64,000 nucleotides of DNA from Paenibacillus_G elgii_A (GCA_042219835.1 JBHJMN010000001.1:124001-188000); one strand, 5' to 3'; shown: positions 41,783 through 51,483, numbered from the stretch's first letter. Numbers and translations: made by a program. Notes: generated by a model not told the origin, from the sequence alone.

Positions 41783-42609
41783 CTCTGCATGCTTTGCGAC
41801 TCTTGGGTGACCTCTCGGATCAACCGGTCCAGTTCGGGACCGGACAACCCCGGCTCGTCCGTATGGAGAAGATGTACTAAAAATTCAATGTTGCCCTCGC
41901 CGCCCTTGATCGGGGAGTAAGTCAACCCCCGAATGGCATAACCGATATCCTGGGCAAACCGGAGGATATCCTCCAGCACTTCTTGATGGACCCGGGGGTC
42001 GCGGACGACGCCGGATTTGCCAACCTTCTCCCGGCCCGCCTCGAATTGCGGCTTAATTAACGCAACGACTTGCCCTTTCGGCGCAAGCAGCTGCTTCAGC
42101 GGAGGCAAAATGAGCTTTAAAGAAATGAAGGACACGTCAATCGAGGCAAATGCCGGCTCCGGTCCCTGCAAGTCGCCCGGCTGCATATAGCGAAAATTGG
42201 TCCGCTCCATGACGCTGACCCTGGGGTCCTTGCGCAGCGACCAATCCAGCTGATTGTAGCCGACATCGACCGCATAGACGTGAACCGCCCCGTTCTGCAG
42301 CGCGCAATCGGTAAATCCTCCAGTCGAAGCGCCGATGTCCAGCATCGTAACGCCATTCAAGTCGATGCCAAACACATGGATCGCCTTCTCCAGCTTCAAC
42401 CCGCCGCGGCTGACGTAAGGATGCACCGCACCCTTGACAATCAGCCGGGACGTGCGGGCAATCTTCGTTCCTGCTTTGTCGACCGGAACGTCGTCAACCA
42501 GCACCAAGCCGGCCATGATGGCCGCCTTGGCCTTTTCTCTTGTTTCATAATAGCCCTGCTCGACGAGCAGGACATCAAGTCGTTCTTTTTCCGCTTTGTC
42601 CGCAGCCAT
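41773..42609 (-). CDS. tlyA: TlyA-family rRNA methyltransferase (YqxC)
   Basis: 278 residues. An N-terminal S4 RNA-binding domain (LDVLLVEQGYYETREKAKAAIMAG) is followed by an FtsJ-like methyltransferase domain with LDIGASTGGFTDCALQNGA (SAM site), the catalytic Lys in DVGYNQLDW/LIKPQFEAG context. TlyA enzymes 2'-O-methylate cytidines of rRNA. It follows dxs directly, as in Bacillus. Confidence 0.92.
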   Translation of the reverse strand: MAADKAEKERLDVLLVEQGYYETREKAKAAIMAGLVLVDDVPVDKAGTKIARTSRLIVKGAVHPYVSRGGLKLEKAIHVFGIDLNGVTMLDIGASTGGFTDCALQNGAVHVYAVDVGYNQLDWSLRKDPRVSVMERTNFRYMQPGDLQGPEPAFASIDVSFISLKLILPPLKQLLAPKGQVVALIKPQFEAGREKVGKSGVVRDPRVHQEVLEDILRFAQDIGYAIRGLTYSPIKGGEGNIEFLVHLLHTDEPGLSGPELDRLIREVTQESQSMQSSS

Positions 42610-42631
42610 GAATTGCTCCTACCTCGTATTG

Positions 42632-44518
42632 TCAGGCCCGCTGCCGTCTGCGTGGAACGAGCGCCTGCAGTTCCGATACGAGCCGCTCAGCTGTGAACCC
42701 GACCTCTTTACGCTGTTCCTTGACGGAGCCGTGCTCGACGAAATAATCCGGCACGCCGATAATTTTGATTCGCAGGCCGTATACATTTTGCTGCGAGTAA
42801 TGTTCCAGCACGCCGCTGCCGAAGCCTCCGAGCTCCGCCCCTTCTTCCAGAGTCAGGATCGGGATGTCTTCTTTGGCCATCTGGAGAAGCATCGCTTCGT
42901 CCATCGGCTTGATAAACCGTGCGTTGACGACGCGAACTTGAACGCCTTCCTTGCTCATCGCCTCGGCCGCTTCCAGCGCCAGCGGAATCATCGGACCGAC
43001 GGCCAGAATCGCCGCATCGTTTCCCGGACGGAGCACTTCCCATGTACCGATGGGAATCGGCTGAAGCGTCTCGTCCATCGGCACCCCGAGTCCGTTAATC
43101 CGGGGATAACGGTAAGCGATCGGGCCTTCGTTATACTCGAAAGCCGTCTTCATCATATGCCGCAGCTCGTTCTCGTCCTTCGGCATCATTAGCACCATAT
43201 TGGGGATGCTGCGCAAATACGCAATATCGTACACTCCTTGATGCGTCTCGCCGTCCGGACCGACAAAGCCGGCACGGTCAATGGCGAACACAACGTTAAG
43301 ATTTGCGCGGCAAATATCGTGCACGACCTGGTCGTAAGCGCGCTGAAGGAAGGTTGAATAGACCGCAAACACCGGCTTTAGCCCTTCCTCCGCCAAACCG
43401 GCCGAAAACGTAGCGGCATGCTGCTCCGCAATCCCTACGTCGAACATCCGGCTTGGAAACGCCTTTGCAAAACCAAGCAGCCCCGAACCGCCGGGCATCG
43501 CCGGGGTAATCGCCACAATACGCTCGTCCTGCTTCGCCAGCTCAATCAGTGTACTTCCGAACACTTCCGTATACATCGGAGGCCCGACCGTCTTCAGAAC
43601 TTGGCCGGATTCGATTTTGTACGGGCTGGTGCCATGCCATTTGTGGGAGTCCGCCTCAGCTGGCGAATAGCCCTTGCCTTTGGTCGTGATCACATGCACA
43701 AGGACAGGCCCGTTGACTTTATCCGCTTGCTTCATCGTTTCGAGCAGCAGCGGCAAGTTGTGGCCATCGACAGGTCCCAAGTACGTAAAGCCGAGCTCTT
43801 CGAACCATACGCCGGGGACAACCAAATATTTGAACGAGTCCTTCACCCGTTCCGCCGTCTTCGCCAAGGTGCCGCCGATGGCAGGAATCTTTTTGATTAA
43901 GTGCTCGAATTCTTCCTTGGCCTTCACATAGTGCCGGTCCGAACGAATGCGCGCCAAATAATGGCTGAGCGCTCCGACGTTCGGGGCGATGGACATTTCG
44001 TTATCGTTCAGAATGACCATCAGCTTCCGCTTCTCGTGGCCGATATGATTTATAGCCTCCAGAGCCATACCGCCGGTAAGCGCTCCGTCGCCGATCATGG
44101 CAATGATCCGGTTCGTCTCGCCCTTCAAATCGCGGGCGACGGCCATCCCCATCGCTGCGGACAGCGAAGTGCTGCTGTGGCCGGCTTCCCAGACGTCATG
44201 CTCGCTTTCGGAACGTTTCACGAAGCCGCACAGGCCTTTATATTTGCGCAATGTATCGAACTTGTCTTTTCTTCCGGTTAAAATCTTGTGAACATACGAC
44301 TGATGACCGACATCAAAAATAAATTTATCCTTCGGACTGTCGAACAAATAGTGCATAGCAATCGTTAACTCGACAACGCCAAGGTTGGGCGCGAGGTGAC
44401 CGCCGGTGACCGAAAGCTTCTCGACAAGAAAATGTCTCGTTTCCGCAGCCACTTGCTCCAACTGTTCCACAGTCAGATGTTTCAAGTCCTCAGGCTGATG
44501 AATGTGATCGAGCAGCAT
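42632..44518 (-). CDS. dxs: 1-deoxy-D-xylulose-5-phosphate synthase
   Basis: 628 residues from ATG 44518 (GAGGGAAC upstream); the frame is open 7 codons further. Thiamine diphosphate motif GDGALTGGMALEAINHIG, VDGHNLPLL, DRAGFVGPDGETHQG and the transketolase C-terminal fold. First enzyme of the non-mevalonate isoprenoid pathway. Next to ispA, which uses its products downstream. A sigma-A promoter lies upstream. Confidence 0.97.
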   Translation of the reverse strand: MLLDHIHQPEDLKHLTVEQLEQVAAETRHFLVEKLSVTGGHLAPNLGVVELTIAMHYLFDSPKDKFIFDVGHQSYVHKILTGRKDKFDTLRKYKGLCGFVKRSESEHDVWEAGHSSTSLSAAMGMAVARDLKGETNRIIAMIGDGALTGGMALEAINHIGHEKRKLMVILNDNEMSIAPNVGALSHYLARIRSDRHYVKAKEEFEHLIKKIPAIGGTLAKTAERVKDSFKYLVVPGVWFEELGFTYLGPVDGHNLPLLLETMKQADKVNGPVLVHVITTKGKGYSPAEADSHKWHGTSPYKIESGQVLKTVGPPMYTEVFGSTLIELAKQDERIVAITPAMPGGSGLLGFAKAFPSRMFDVGIAEQHAATFSAGLAEEGLKPVFAVYSTFLQRAYDQVVHDICRANLNVVFAIDRAGFVGPDGETHQGVYDIAYLRSIPNMVLMMPKDENELRHMMKTAFEYNEGPIAYRYPRINGLGVPMDETLQPIPIGTWEVLRPGNDAAILAVGPMIPLALEAAEAMSKEGVQVRVVNARFIKPMDEAMLLQMAKEDIPILTLEEGAELGGFGSGVLEHYSQQNVYGLRIKIIGVPDYFVEHGSVKEQRKEVGFTAERLVSELQALVPRRRQRA

Positions 44519-44628
44519 GCTTGTTCCCTCGCTTTCCATAGTTGGAGTATGCCTAACGAATGGCAGGTAAGAGTCGATAACGATCCGCTTCCTTGCATAG
44601 GCTATGTAATGTGCGTGAATACGATGTC

Positions 44629-44657
44629 ATTATAGCACAGGACCGGCACACGCTCAA
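44629..44657 (-). promoter_or_regulatory. Sigma-A promoter of dxs
   Basis: Minus strand TTGAGC (44652-44657), 17-bp spacer, TATAAT (44629-44634), about 110 bp upstream of the dxs start. Confidence 0.65.
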
Positions 44658-44712
44658 ACGGAAACCGGCGCAAAAGCAGCCCCCGCCACGGGCGACTGAA
44701 CAAGGTAAAACG

Positions 44713-45618
44713 CTAATGATCGCGCTTCATTAAATAATCCGCAAGCCCCAGCAGCCGCTCCGGGCGCGGGAAATCCGCCGTCAAAATCGCTTGCTTCGCC
44801 TCGCGCGTCAGTTCCCCGACCTTCGCAATCGACGCTTCAATCCCGATAAAATAAGGGTAGGTTACTTTCTGCTGCTTGACGTCGCTTTGCACGGGTTTGC
44901 CGAGCTTGCTTTCGTCCCCGATCAGATCGAGCACGTCGTCCTGGATTTGAAACGCCAGACCGATGCACGTGCCGAACCGCTCCAAGGCGGCAAGCTGGGC
45001 TTCGGATGCTCCTGCGATGCGGCCGCCGGCTTTCAAGGAAAAGACGACCAAGTCGCTCGTCTTGTGCAGATGAATGTACTCCAGCTCTTCCAGCTTCGTT
45101 ACCCCTTGCTCTCCGAGCATGTCCGCCGCTTGACCGCCGACCATGCCGGGGGCTCCGGACAGCCGGGACAGCTCTTCGACGATGTCGATCACCCGGTCGG
45201 CCGGAATGTTGTGCTTCCTCGCGGATTGAACGACCGAATAAAACGCATGGGTCAGCAAGGCATCCCCAGCCAAAATCGCCATTGCTTCGCCGTAAACCTT
45301 ATGGTTCGTCGGTTTGCCCCGCCGAAAGTCGTCGTTGTCCATGGCGGGAAGATCGTCATGAATAAGCGAATAGGTGTGGATCATCTCCACGGCCAACGCT
45401 GCGGGCACCGCCGCTTCCGGGCTGCCTCCCAGCGCTTCGGCCGCAGCCAGCACCAGAATCGGCCGCAGCCGCTTCCCGCCGGCCATCAAGGAGTACATCA
45501 TCGATTCGCGAAGCGGGGCGGGAATCGCCCACGATGACGGAATCGATTGCTGCAGCTCCCGCTCTATGAGCAAAGCCATGTCTCGAATATATTCTCGGAT
45601 GCCGGATGACTCGTTCAT
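44713..45618 (-). CDS. ispA: Farnesyl diphosphate synthase (polyprenyl synthetase)
   Basis: 301 residues. First Asp-rich motif DDLPAMDNDDFRRG with the FARM, second DDVLDLIGDESKLGKP, and GGKRLRP and KTSDL. The residues before the first motif (HTYSLIHDD, small/medium) and overall similarity fit an IspA-type farnesyl synthase. It extends isopentenyl diphosphate to C15 for undecaprenyl and quinone synthesis. Its ATG overlaps the xseB stop. Confidence 0.93.
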   Translation of the reverse strand: MNESSGIREYIRDMALLIERELQQSIPSSWAIPAPLRESMMYSLMAGGKRLRPILVLAAAEALGGSPEAAVPAALAVEMIHTYSLIHDDLPAMDNDDFRRGKPTNHKVYGEAMAILAGDALLTHAFYSVVQSARKHNIPADRVIDIVEELSRLSGAPGMVGGQAADMLGEQGVTKLEELEYIHLHKTSDLVVFSLKAGGRIAGASEAQLAALERFGTCIGLAFQIQDDVLDLIGDESKLGKPVQSDVKQQKVTYPYFIGIEASIAKVGELTREAKQAILTADFPRPERLLGLADYLMKRDH

Positions 45619-45872
45619 CGGTTATCCCCTTTATCGGTTTCCTGCGGTTGAAACGGCTTTTTCGTCAGACCGCCTTCTTCTTCCAGCAAAATTTCGATTT
45701 TTCGTTCCACCTGCTCCAGCTTTTGCCCGCACAATTGAGACAGCTTCATTCCTTCTTGAAACAGCTCTATCGCCTTCTCCAGCGGAATATCCCCGCTTTC
45801 GAGCTGTGCTACAATGCGCTCAAGCTGGTCCATCGCCTGCTCGAAGCTAGGCGTCGCTTCCTGATTTGACAT
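45615..45872 (-). CDS. xseB: Exodeoxyribonuclease VII small subunit
   Basis: 85 residues from ATG 45872 (GGAGAAAAGCG). Two-helix coiled coil with SFEQAMDQLERIVAQLESGD and PLEKAIELFQEGMKLSQLC, the XseB signature. It overlaps xseA by 26 bp and ispA by 4 bp. Confidence 0.95.
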   Translation of the reverse strand: MSNQEATPSFEQAMDQLERIVAQLESGDIPLEKAIELFQEGMKLSQLCGQKLEQVERKIEILLEEEGGLTKKPFQPQETDKGDNR

Positions 45873-47235
45873 CGCTTTTCTCCTCCGTCTTCTCCTCCAT
45901 CGACCAAACATGACAATCGACCCGTCCGTCCATCAGGCGCAGCTTCAAAATATCCCCAATTTGCACCTGCTGGATCGATTTCACGAGCTGTTTCTCTTTC
46001 TCGTCATAGACAAGGCCGTATCCCCGCTGCATGATCTTGAGCGGGCTAAGCGCATCCAACTGGCGAATGGACGATACGAGCTCCTGCCGCTTGCGCCTCA
46101 GCACCGCCTGCATCGTCTGGCGAAGCAGACGGGCGGACGAGTCCAGCCGCTTCCGGGAGTAGACGATCTGCTCCTTCGGATTAAACGAAGCGAGCTGCCG
46201 GTCAGCCTTCATCAGCCGCTCGTGACTTTTCGTCAGGCGGCCTCGCATTTTGTAGCCGAGCTGCTCGCGCATGCGGTCTAGACGCTCCGCAGGCTGCAGC
46301 AGCAGCTGCCGGCGGGGATTCGTCAGGTAAGGCGACCGCTGGAGCCGCTTCAGACGCTCTTTGCTTCGCTCCAGCTGCTGCGTCAACCCGCCGTACAATT
46401 GCTGGCGCAAGTAGCCGAGCTGCTGCTTCAGCTCCAGATGATGCGGAACGGCCAGCTCGGCAGCCGCCGTCGGCGTCGGTGCGCGCAGGTCGGCGACGAA
46501 ATCCGCGATCGTGAAATCCGTCTCGTGGCCGACCGCCGAAATAATCGGCAGACTTGAAGCGAAGATCGCCCGGGCGACCGTTTCTTCATTGAAAGCCCAC
46601 AGCTCCTCAAGCGATCCGCCGCCGCGGCCGACGATCAGCACGTCGACTTCGTTCCGTGCGTTCATTTCCTCGATCGCTCTCACAATCGAAGGAGCCGCTT
46701 GCTTCCCCTGCACAAGCGCCGGATACAGCAGAATGGGAACGGTAGGATGACGGCGCTGCAGGGTAATAATAATATCGCGAACGGCCGCGCCCGTCGGTGA
46801 CGTGATGACCCCGATCGCCCGCGGAAAACGCGGAATCGGCTTCTTAACCGAAGGCATGAACAGCCCTTCCGCTTCCAGCTTTTTTTTCAGCTGCTCGAAG
46901 GCCAGATACAAGCTCCCGATGCCATCCGGCTGCATTTGCGTAACATAGAATTGATATTGCCCGTCCCGTTCGTACACCGAGATGTTTCCGCAGGCGATCA
47001 CCTTCGTCCCTTCCCGGGGAAGGAACGGAAGCCGCTGGTTGTAGGAGGCGAACATAATGCTTTTTAACCGGCTGTCCGCATCTTTTAACGTAAAATACAT
47101 ATGTCCGCTGGAGTGGTGGGTAAAATTGGAAATCTCCCCCCGCACCCAAACGTCCTGCAGCCGGTCCGTACCCTCAAGCAGCATCTTAATGTATCGATTC
47201 AGCTCTTTGATCGATAAAATTTGTTTTTCTTTCAT
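45847..47235 (-). CDS. xseA: Exodeoxyribonuclease VII large subunit
   Basis: 462 residues. N-terminal OB fold (DVWVRGEISNFTHHSSGHMY), catalytic domain with TSPTGAAVRDI, GRGGGSLEELWAFN and HETDFTIADFVAD, then a long basic coiled coil and a small C-terminal domain. Degrades single-stranded DNA bidirectionally. The ATG has a poor leader (GGCGCAG). Confidence 0.96.
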   Translation of the reverse strand: MKEKQILSIKELNRYIKMLLEGTDRLQDVWVRGEISNFTHHSSGHMYFTLKDADSRLKSIMFASYNQRLPFLPREGTKVIACGNISVYERDGQYQFYVTQMQPDGIGSLYLAFEQLKKKLEAEGLFMPSVKKPIPRFPRAIGVITSPTGAAVRDIIITLQRRHPTVPILLYPALVQGKQAAPSIVRAIEEMNARNEVDVLIVGRGGGSLEELWAFNEETVARAIFASSLPIISAVGHETDFTIADFVADLRAPTPTAAAELAVPHHLELKQQLGYLRQQLYGGLTQQLERSKERLKRLQRSPYLTNPRRQLLLQPAERLDRMREQLGYKMRGRLTKSHERLMKADRQLASFNPKEQIVYSRKRLDSSARLLRQTMQAVLRRKRQELVSSIRQLDALSPLKIMQRGYGLVYDEKEKQLVKSIQQVQIGDILKLRLMDGRVDCHVWSMEEKTEEKSDVKSGSDA

Positions 47236-47252
47236 AACTGCGCCCGTTACCG

Positions 47253-48113
47253 CTAGCTGGTTGCCGAAGCCGCACGCTGTGCCGCTTCAAGCGTATTGCG
47301 AAGCAGGATCGTAATCGTCATCGGACCGACGCAGCCCGGTACCGGCGTTACATAGCTTGCCGTTTCCAGAACGTCGTCAAAATCGACGTCTCCCGCCAGC
47401 TTGCCCGTATCGAGCCGGTTGATGCCCACGTCAACGACAACGGCTCCCGGCTTGATGTGGCTGCGGTTGATCATCTTGGCTTTGCCGACTGCCGCGATCA
47501 AAATATCCGCCTGCCGCGTAATTTCTTCCATATTTTTCGTGCGCGAGTGACACACCGTTACCGTCGCATTCTCGCGAAGCAGCAGAATGGCCATCGGCTT
47601 GCCGACGATGTTGCTGCGGCCGATCACGACAGCATGCTTGCCGGCAATTTCAACGCCGACCTTCTTGAGAATCTCAATGACGCCCGCAGGCGTGCAGGGA
47701 GCCGGGCCTTCCTTGCCGATCATCAGGTTGCCCACATTAACCGGGTGGAAGCAGTCGACGTCCTTTTCGACCGCGATCGCTTCGACTACCCGTTCCTCCG
47801 AGATATGTCCCGGCAGCGGCGACTGGACAAGAATGCCGTGAATCGCGTTATCGCCGTTCAGCTTGGAGATAAGAGCCAGCACATCCGCTTCAGGCGTATG
47901 TTCCGGAAGCTTGTACACTTCGGAATGCATGCCCGCTTCTTCACAAGCTTTCGCTTTATTGCGCACGTAGACGTGCGAGGCCGGGTCGTCTCCGACGATG
48001 ACCACCGCAAGTCCTGGCTGTACCCCTTGCTGCTTCAACTGTTCGACTTGCTGCTTAATATCGGCGCGGTAAGTGCTAACGATTTCTTTGCCGTTAATGA
48101 TTTGCGCGGACAT
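47253..48113 (-). CDS. folD: Methylenetetrahydrofolate dehydrogenase/cyclohydrolase FolD
   Basis: 286 residues. Catalytic YVRNKAKACEEAGM (Tyr and Lys), HGILVQSPLPGH, NADP site VVIGRSNIVGKPMAILLL and C-terminal TPVPGCVGPMTITILL. Bifunctional one-carbon enzyme. Lies 17 bp upstream of xseA, downstream of nusB. Confidence 0.97.
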   Translation of the reverse strand: MSAQIINGKEIVSTYRADIKQQVEQLKQQGVQPGLAVVIVGDDPASHVYVRNKAKACEEAGMHSEVYKLPEHTPEADVLALISKLNGDNAIHGILVQSPLPGHISEERVVEAIAVEKDVDCFHPVNVGNLMIGKEGPAPCTPAGVIEILKKVGVEIAGKHAVVIGRSNIVGKPMAILLLRENATVTVCHSRTKNMEEITRQADILIAAVGKAKMINRSHIKPGAVVVDVGINRLDTGKLAGDVDFDDVLETASYVTPVPGCVGPMTITILLRNTLEAAQRAASATS

Positions 48114-48142
48114 GCTTGTTTTCCCCTTTCGCTAGGTAGCTT

Positions 48143-48601
48143 CTATACTTCAGACGAACGGCTGCGGATCGTCTCCAGGTCTTTGATCATTTTGCCGAGC
48201 ACGCCGTTGACGAACTTCCCCGATTCCTCCGTGCCAAAATTTTTGGCCATTTCGATCGCTTCGTTCACGACGACCTTCGGCGGCACATCTTCCCGAAATA
48301 CCATTTCATACGTGGCAAGCCGCATAATTTCCCGGTCTACCTTGGACAGTCTGTCCATCTGCCAGCCCTTCAAATAATCGGAAAGCAGGCCGTCGATTTG
48401 CCGCTTGTGCTGCATCGTGCCTTCCACGAGCTCAAGCACCTCATGAGGCGCAATATTATCGCGCTCCCGCGTAAGCTGCGCCTCGTCCTCCGTCCGCGCT
48501 TCTTCGATGACGTGCGCGATGGCATCGGCCGCTGTCGCTTCGTTCATTTCGATCTGATATAAGCTTTGCACCGCAAGCTCCCTTGCCAATCTTCGTCTCA
48601 T
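48143..48601 (-). CDS. nusB: Transcription antitermination protein NusB
   Basis: 152 residues with the NusB all-helical fold: RRRLARELAVQSLYQIEMNE, DRLSKVDREIMRLATYEM and PPKVVVNEAIEMAKNFGTEE. It binds boxA RNA with S10 during rRNA transcription. Precedes folD as in Bacillus; separated from the Asp23 group by a terminator. Confidence 0.96.
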   Translation of the reverse strand: MRRRLARELAVQSLYQIEMNEATAADAIAHVIEEARTEDEAQLTRERDNIAPHEVLELVEGTMQHKRQIDGLLSDYLKGWQMDRLSKVDREIMRLATYEMVFREDVPPKVVVNEAIEMAKNFGTEESGKFVNGVLGKMIKDLETIRSRSSEV

Positions 48602-48699
48602 CCGATCAAATCCTCCTGTGGGTTCGCACTTGCTTCACCAGAATAAACCGGCTGCGTCTTCCTTGTCTTAAGTTGAAGACTTAACCATTGTTATCAACC

Positions 48700-48730
48700 G
48701 AAAAAAATCCTTGGGCGTCATCCAAGGATT
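48700..48730 (-). terminator. Terminator after the Asp23/AmaP/DUF2273 unit
   Basis: AATCCTTGG (48706-48714) and CCAAGGATT (48722-48730), a 9-bp perfect stem followed by seven T on the minus strand. Confidence 0.9.
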
Positions 48731-48970
48731 TTAGCGGAACGGTCTCCATTTGTCCATTAGCCAGCGCCAAGTGTCTTCTGCAGGAAACACCGGCTCGTTC
48801 CGGTCCAACCTTTTCCCTATGTAGTATCCAGTATATACGATCAGGACAAAGATTAACATACGCCAGAAGCCGAAGAACAAATAAATGAGGCCAAGGGCAA
48901 TCCCGGCCAGGACGCCGATCGTCTTACCCCTGTGCTGTTCCCATAGCTGCTCCCAAATTCGCATCCACAT
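48731..48970 (-). CDS. DUF2273 small membrane protein
   Basis: 79 residues from ATG 48970 (GAGGTG 9 nt upstream; in-frame GTG 12 bp earlier is inside that site). Helices at about 17-33 and 35-52 and KTIGVLAGIALGLIYL are the DUF2273 pattern. The family is found next to asp23 and amaP in Bacillota. It probably helps anchor the Asp23 complex to the membrane. Confidence 0.88.
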   Translation of the reverse strand: MWMRIWEQLWEQHRGKTIGVLAGIALGLIYLFFGFWRMLIFVLIVYTGYYIGKRLDRNEPVFPAEDTWRWLMDKWRPFR

Positions 48971-48984
48971 CCGGGGGCTCACCT

Positions 48985-49545
48985 CTATTCCACTCGACTT
49001 TTGAAGGTCGGGGACGATTGTTGAATATTCGCGATAAATACCGTGACGAAAGCCACGGGAATCCCGGTAATTTCCTCAATATGCCGCTTCACGTTCGCCT
49101 GCATCTCTTCGGTCATTGCCGGAATGGAAGTTTCACCATCCACGATGGCGCGAATGACGATCTCAAGTCCGGATTGATTCACTTTGACACGGGCGCGCAA
49201 ATCTTGAACCCCGCGCGTCCTCCCTGCCGCTTTCAACGACAAATTCTCTACCGTATCCAGCGAAATCCGGATATCCCCGAATTCGGTACGCTGATCGATC
49301 GATGGCGACGAAGATTTACCGCGCCTTACGGACAAATACAGTAAGCGAAAGCTTAGCAGAGCAGCCACCACCGTGGAGCTGATGAAAATAATCGCCGTTT
49401 TTAAATCGTAATACACGTCGTGAACGAAGTTGCCCGCCGTATCGAAGGAAATCAGGCCGAATGCAGCGAACAACAGAATGAACGTTGCGATCAGCACGGC
49501 CAAGCTGAAAATAAAGAGCAGCAGTCTATCGAGAATTTTTACCAC
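48985..49545 (-). CDS. amaP: Alkaline-shock membrane anchor AmaP
   Basis: 186 residues from GTG 49545 (AAGGAG 9 nt upstream). Two N-terminal membrane helices (about 5-30 and 50-70) are followed by a soluble Asp23-like part (VKVNQSGLEIVIRAIVDGET, then HIEEITGIPVAFVTVFIANI). It anchors Asp23 in staphylococci. It follows asp23 and precedes DUF2273 by 14 bp. Confidence 0.88.
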   Translation of the reverse strand: MVKILDRLLLFIFSLAVLIATFILLFAAFGLISFDTAGNFVHDVYYDLKTAIIFISSTVVAALLSFRLLYLSVRRGKSSSPSIDQRTEFGDIRISLDTVENLSLKAAGRTRGVQDLRARVKVNQSGLEIVIRAIVDGETSIPAMTEEMQANVKRHIEEITGIPVAFVTVFIANIQQSSPTFKSRVE

Positions 49546-49574
49546 GAATCCTGACTCCTTCCTAAGATGGAGGA

Positions 49575-49602
49575 AACCCCCAAACGGTGAAGGATGGGGG
49601 TT
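49575..49602 (-). terminator. Hairpin between asp23 and amaP
   Basis: AACCCCC and GGGGGTT form a 7-bp stem (49575-49602), followed on the minus strand by TCC without a T-run. It is intraoperonic, and could attenuate transcription so that Asp23 outnumbers its anchors. Confidence 0.5.
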
Positions 49603-49621
49603 CAACCGGGGTATTTATAAA

Positions 49622-50032
49622 TTATTTTACGCGCTGTGCGGGCGTTTCCGGCTCTTCAACTTTGTCCGCGCCTTTGAAAACGACGTCATGAATGTGAACG
49701 TTCACTTGTACGACGTTAAGTCCGGTCATCGATTCGATGGCCTGCTTGACATTATGCTGAATCCCGCTAGCAACCTCCGGAATCCGCATGCCGAATTCGA
49801 TGACGACAGACACGTCAATCGACGCTTCGCGCTGGCCTACTTCGACTTTTACACCTTTGGCCATATTTTTGCGTCCGAGAAACTCGGCGATATCTCCGGC
49901 AAATCCGCCGCTCATGCCAGCAACGCCTGGCACTTCCGCGGCCGCCATACCGGCGATAATCTCGATCACCTCCGGAGCGATCTGAATTGTGCCCATCTCG
50001 GTCTTCTCATAATCCTCTGCCAATGTACTCAT
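49622..50032 (-). CDS. Asp23/Gls24 family envelope stress protein
   Basis: 136 residues with two Asp23 blocks: GTIQIAPEVIEIIAGMAAAE and EVGQREASIDVSVVIEFG, then HDVVFKGAD. It is the YqhY homologue, next to accC as in Bacillus, where it is linked to fatty-acid/acetyl-CoA carboxylase homeostasis. AGGAGGTCC before the ATG. Confidence 0.93.
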   Translation of the reverse strand: MSTLAEDYEKTEMGTIQIAPEVIEIIAGMAAAEVPGVAGMSGGFAGDIAEFLGRKNMAKGVKVEVGQREASIDVSVVIEFGMRIPEVASGIQHNVKQAIESMTGLNVVQVNVHIHDVVFKGADKVEEPETPAQRVK

Positions 50033-50124
50033 GGTCAGGACCTCCTAAATTTGGCTTGCCCACACCTAGTGTTATTGTATTACTATACCATTCCATTTAC
50101 TATATGACAACGCAGTGAACATGC

Positions 50125-51483
50125 TTACGAATCCGGATCGTTCACGTCATGCTCTTCCAAAAATTTAATATCGAAGTCGCCGGCCAAAAACTTTTTATGC
50201 TCCAGCAGCTTCAGGTGGAACGGGATCGTCGAATGAATGCCTTCGATCGTAAATTCGGCCAAAGCGCGCTTCATTCGTTGGATCGCATCGTTGCGGTCCG
50301 CTCCCCACACGATCAGCTTCGCGATCATCGAATCGTAATGAGGTGGAATCGTATAGCCCGGGTATGCGGCGCTGTCGACACGGACGCCGAAGCCTCCAGG
50401 CGGCAAATAAAACTTGATTTGACCCGCGGACGGCATAAAGTTGCGATCTGGGTCTTCCGCGTTGATCCGGCATTCGATCGCCCAGCCGTCGATGCGGACC
50501 TCGTCCTGAGTGAACGAAAGCGGCTCGCCTTCCGCAACGCGAATCATTTCTTTAATAATATCTATGCCCGTAATCAGCTCCGTAACCGGATGCTCCACCT
50601 GAATCCGGGTGTTCATCTCCATAAAGTAAAACTGTCCGTCCGGTCCAAGCAAAAACTCGAGCGTTCCGGCGCCGGAATAATCAACGGCTTTGGCCGCGCG
50701 AACGGCCGCTTCGCCCATACGTTCGCGGATTTCCTGCGTCAAAATCGGGCAAGGCGCTTCCTCCACCAGCTTCTGGCGGCGGCGCTGCACCGAACAATCG
50801 CGTTCGCCCAAATGCACCACGTTGCCGTGCTTGTCGGCCAGCACTTGAATTTCGACGTGCTTCATCCCCGTCAAATATTTTTCCAAATAGACGCCCGCAT
50901 TGCCGAAAGCTTTTTGCGCTTCCTGCTGTGCGGTCGTAATTTGCTGAATCAGCATCTCTTCGTTCTCGGCCAGACGAATGCCTTTGCCTCCGCCTCCGGC
51001 CGTCGCCTTAATAATGATCGGGTAGCCGATCTCGCGGGCCAGCCGGACCGCTTCGTCCATATCCTCGACAAGGCCGTCGGAGCCGGGGATGACTGGAACG
51101 CCTGCTTCCTTCATCGTCCGCTTCGCGACGGATTTGTCGCCCATCTTGCTGATCGCTTCCGGCGAAGGGCCGATGAACGTAATGTTGCAGCTCTCACAAA
51201 TTTCGGCGAAGTCGGCGTTCTCCGCCAAAAAGCCGTATCCCGGATGAATCGCGTCGGTCTCCGTCAACGTCGCGACGCTCATCAGATTCATGTAATTCAA
51301 ATAGCTGTCTTTGGAAGCTGTAGGTCCGATGCAATAGGCTTCGTCCGCCAAACGGACATGCAGCGCTTCGTGGTCCGCTTCCGAGTAAACCGCGACCGTA
51401 GAAATTCCGAGCTCGCGGCATGCGCGAATAATGCGCACGGCGATTTCCCCACGGTTGGCGATCAATACTTTTTGAAACTTCAA
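50125..51483 (-). CDS. accC: Acetyl-CoA carboxylase, biotin carboxylase
   Basis: 452 residues from TTG 51483 (AGGAGGAGAACCC). ATP-grasp: KVLIANRGEIAVRIIRACR, the Gly-rich loop KATAGGGGKGIRLA, ERDCSVQRRRQKLVEEAP and EMNTRIQVEHPVTELITG. It carboxylates biotin on AccB. 20 bp after accB. Confidence 0.97.
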   Translation of the reverse strand: MKFQKVLIANRGEIAVRIIRACRELGISTVAVYSEADHEALHVRLADEAYCIGPTASKDSYLNYMNLMSVATLTETDAIHPGYGFLAENADFAEICESCNITFIGPSPEAISKMGDKSVAKRTMKEAGVPVIPGSDGLVEDMDEAVRLAREIGYPIIIKATAGGGGKGIRLAENEEMLIQQITTAQQEAQKAFGNAGVYLEKYLTGMKHVEIQVLADKHGNVVHLGERDCSVQRRRQKLVEEAPCPILTQEIRERMGEAAVRAAKAVDYSGAGTLEFLLGPDGQFYFMEMNTRIQVEHPVTELITGIDIIKEMIRVAEGEPLSFTQDEVRIDGWAIECRINAEDPDRNFMPSAGQIKFYLPPGGFGVRVDSAAYPGYTIPPHYDSMIAKLIVWGADRNDAIQRMKRALAEFTIEGIHSTIPFHLKLLEHKKFLAGDFDIKFLEEHDVNDPDS

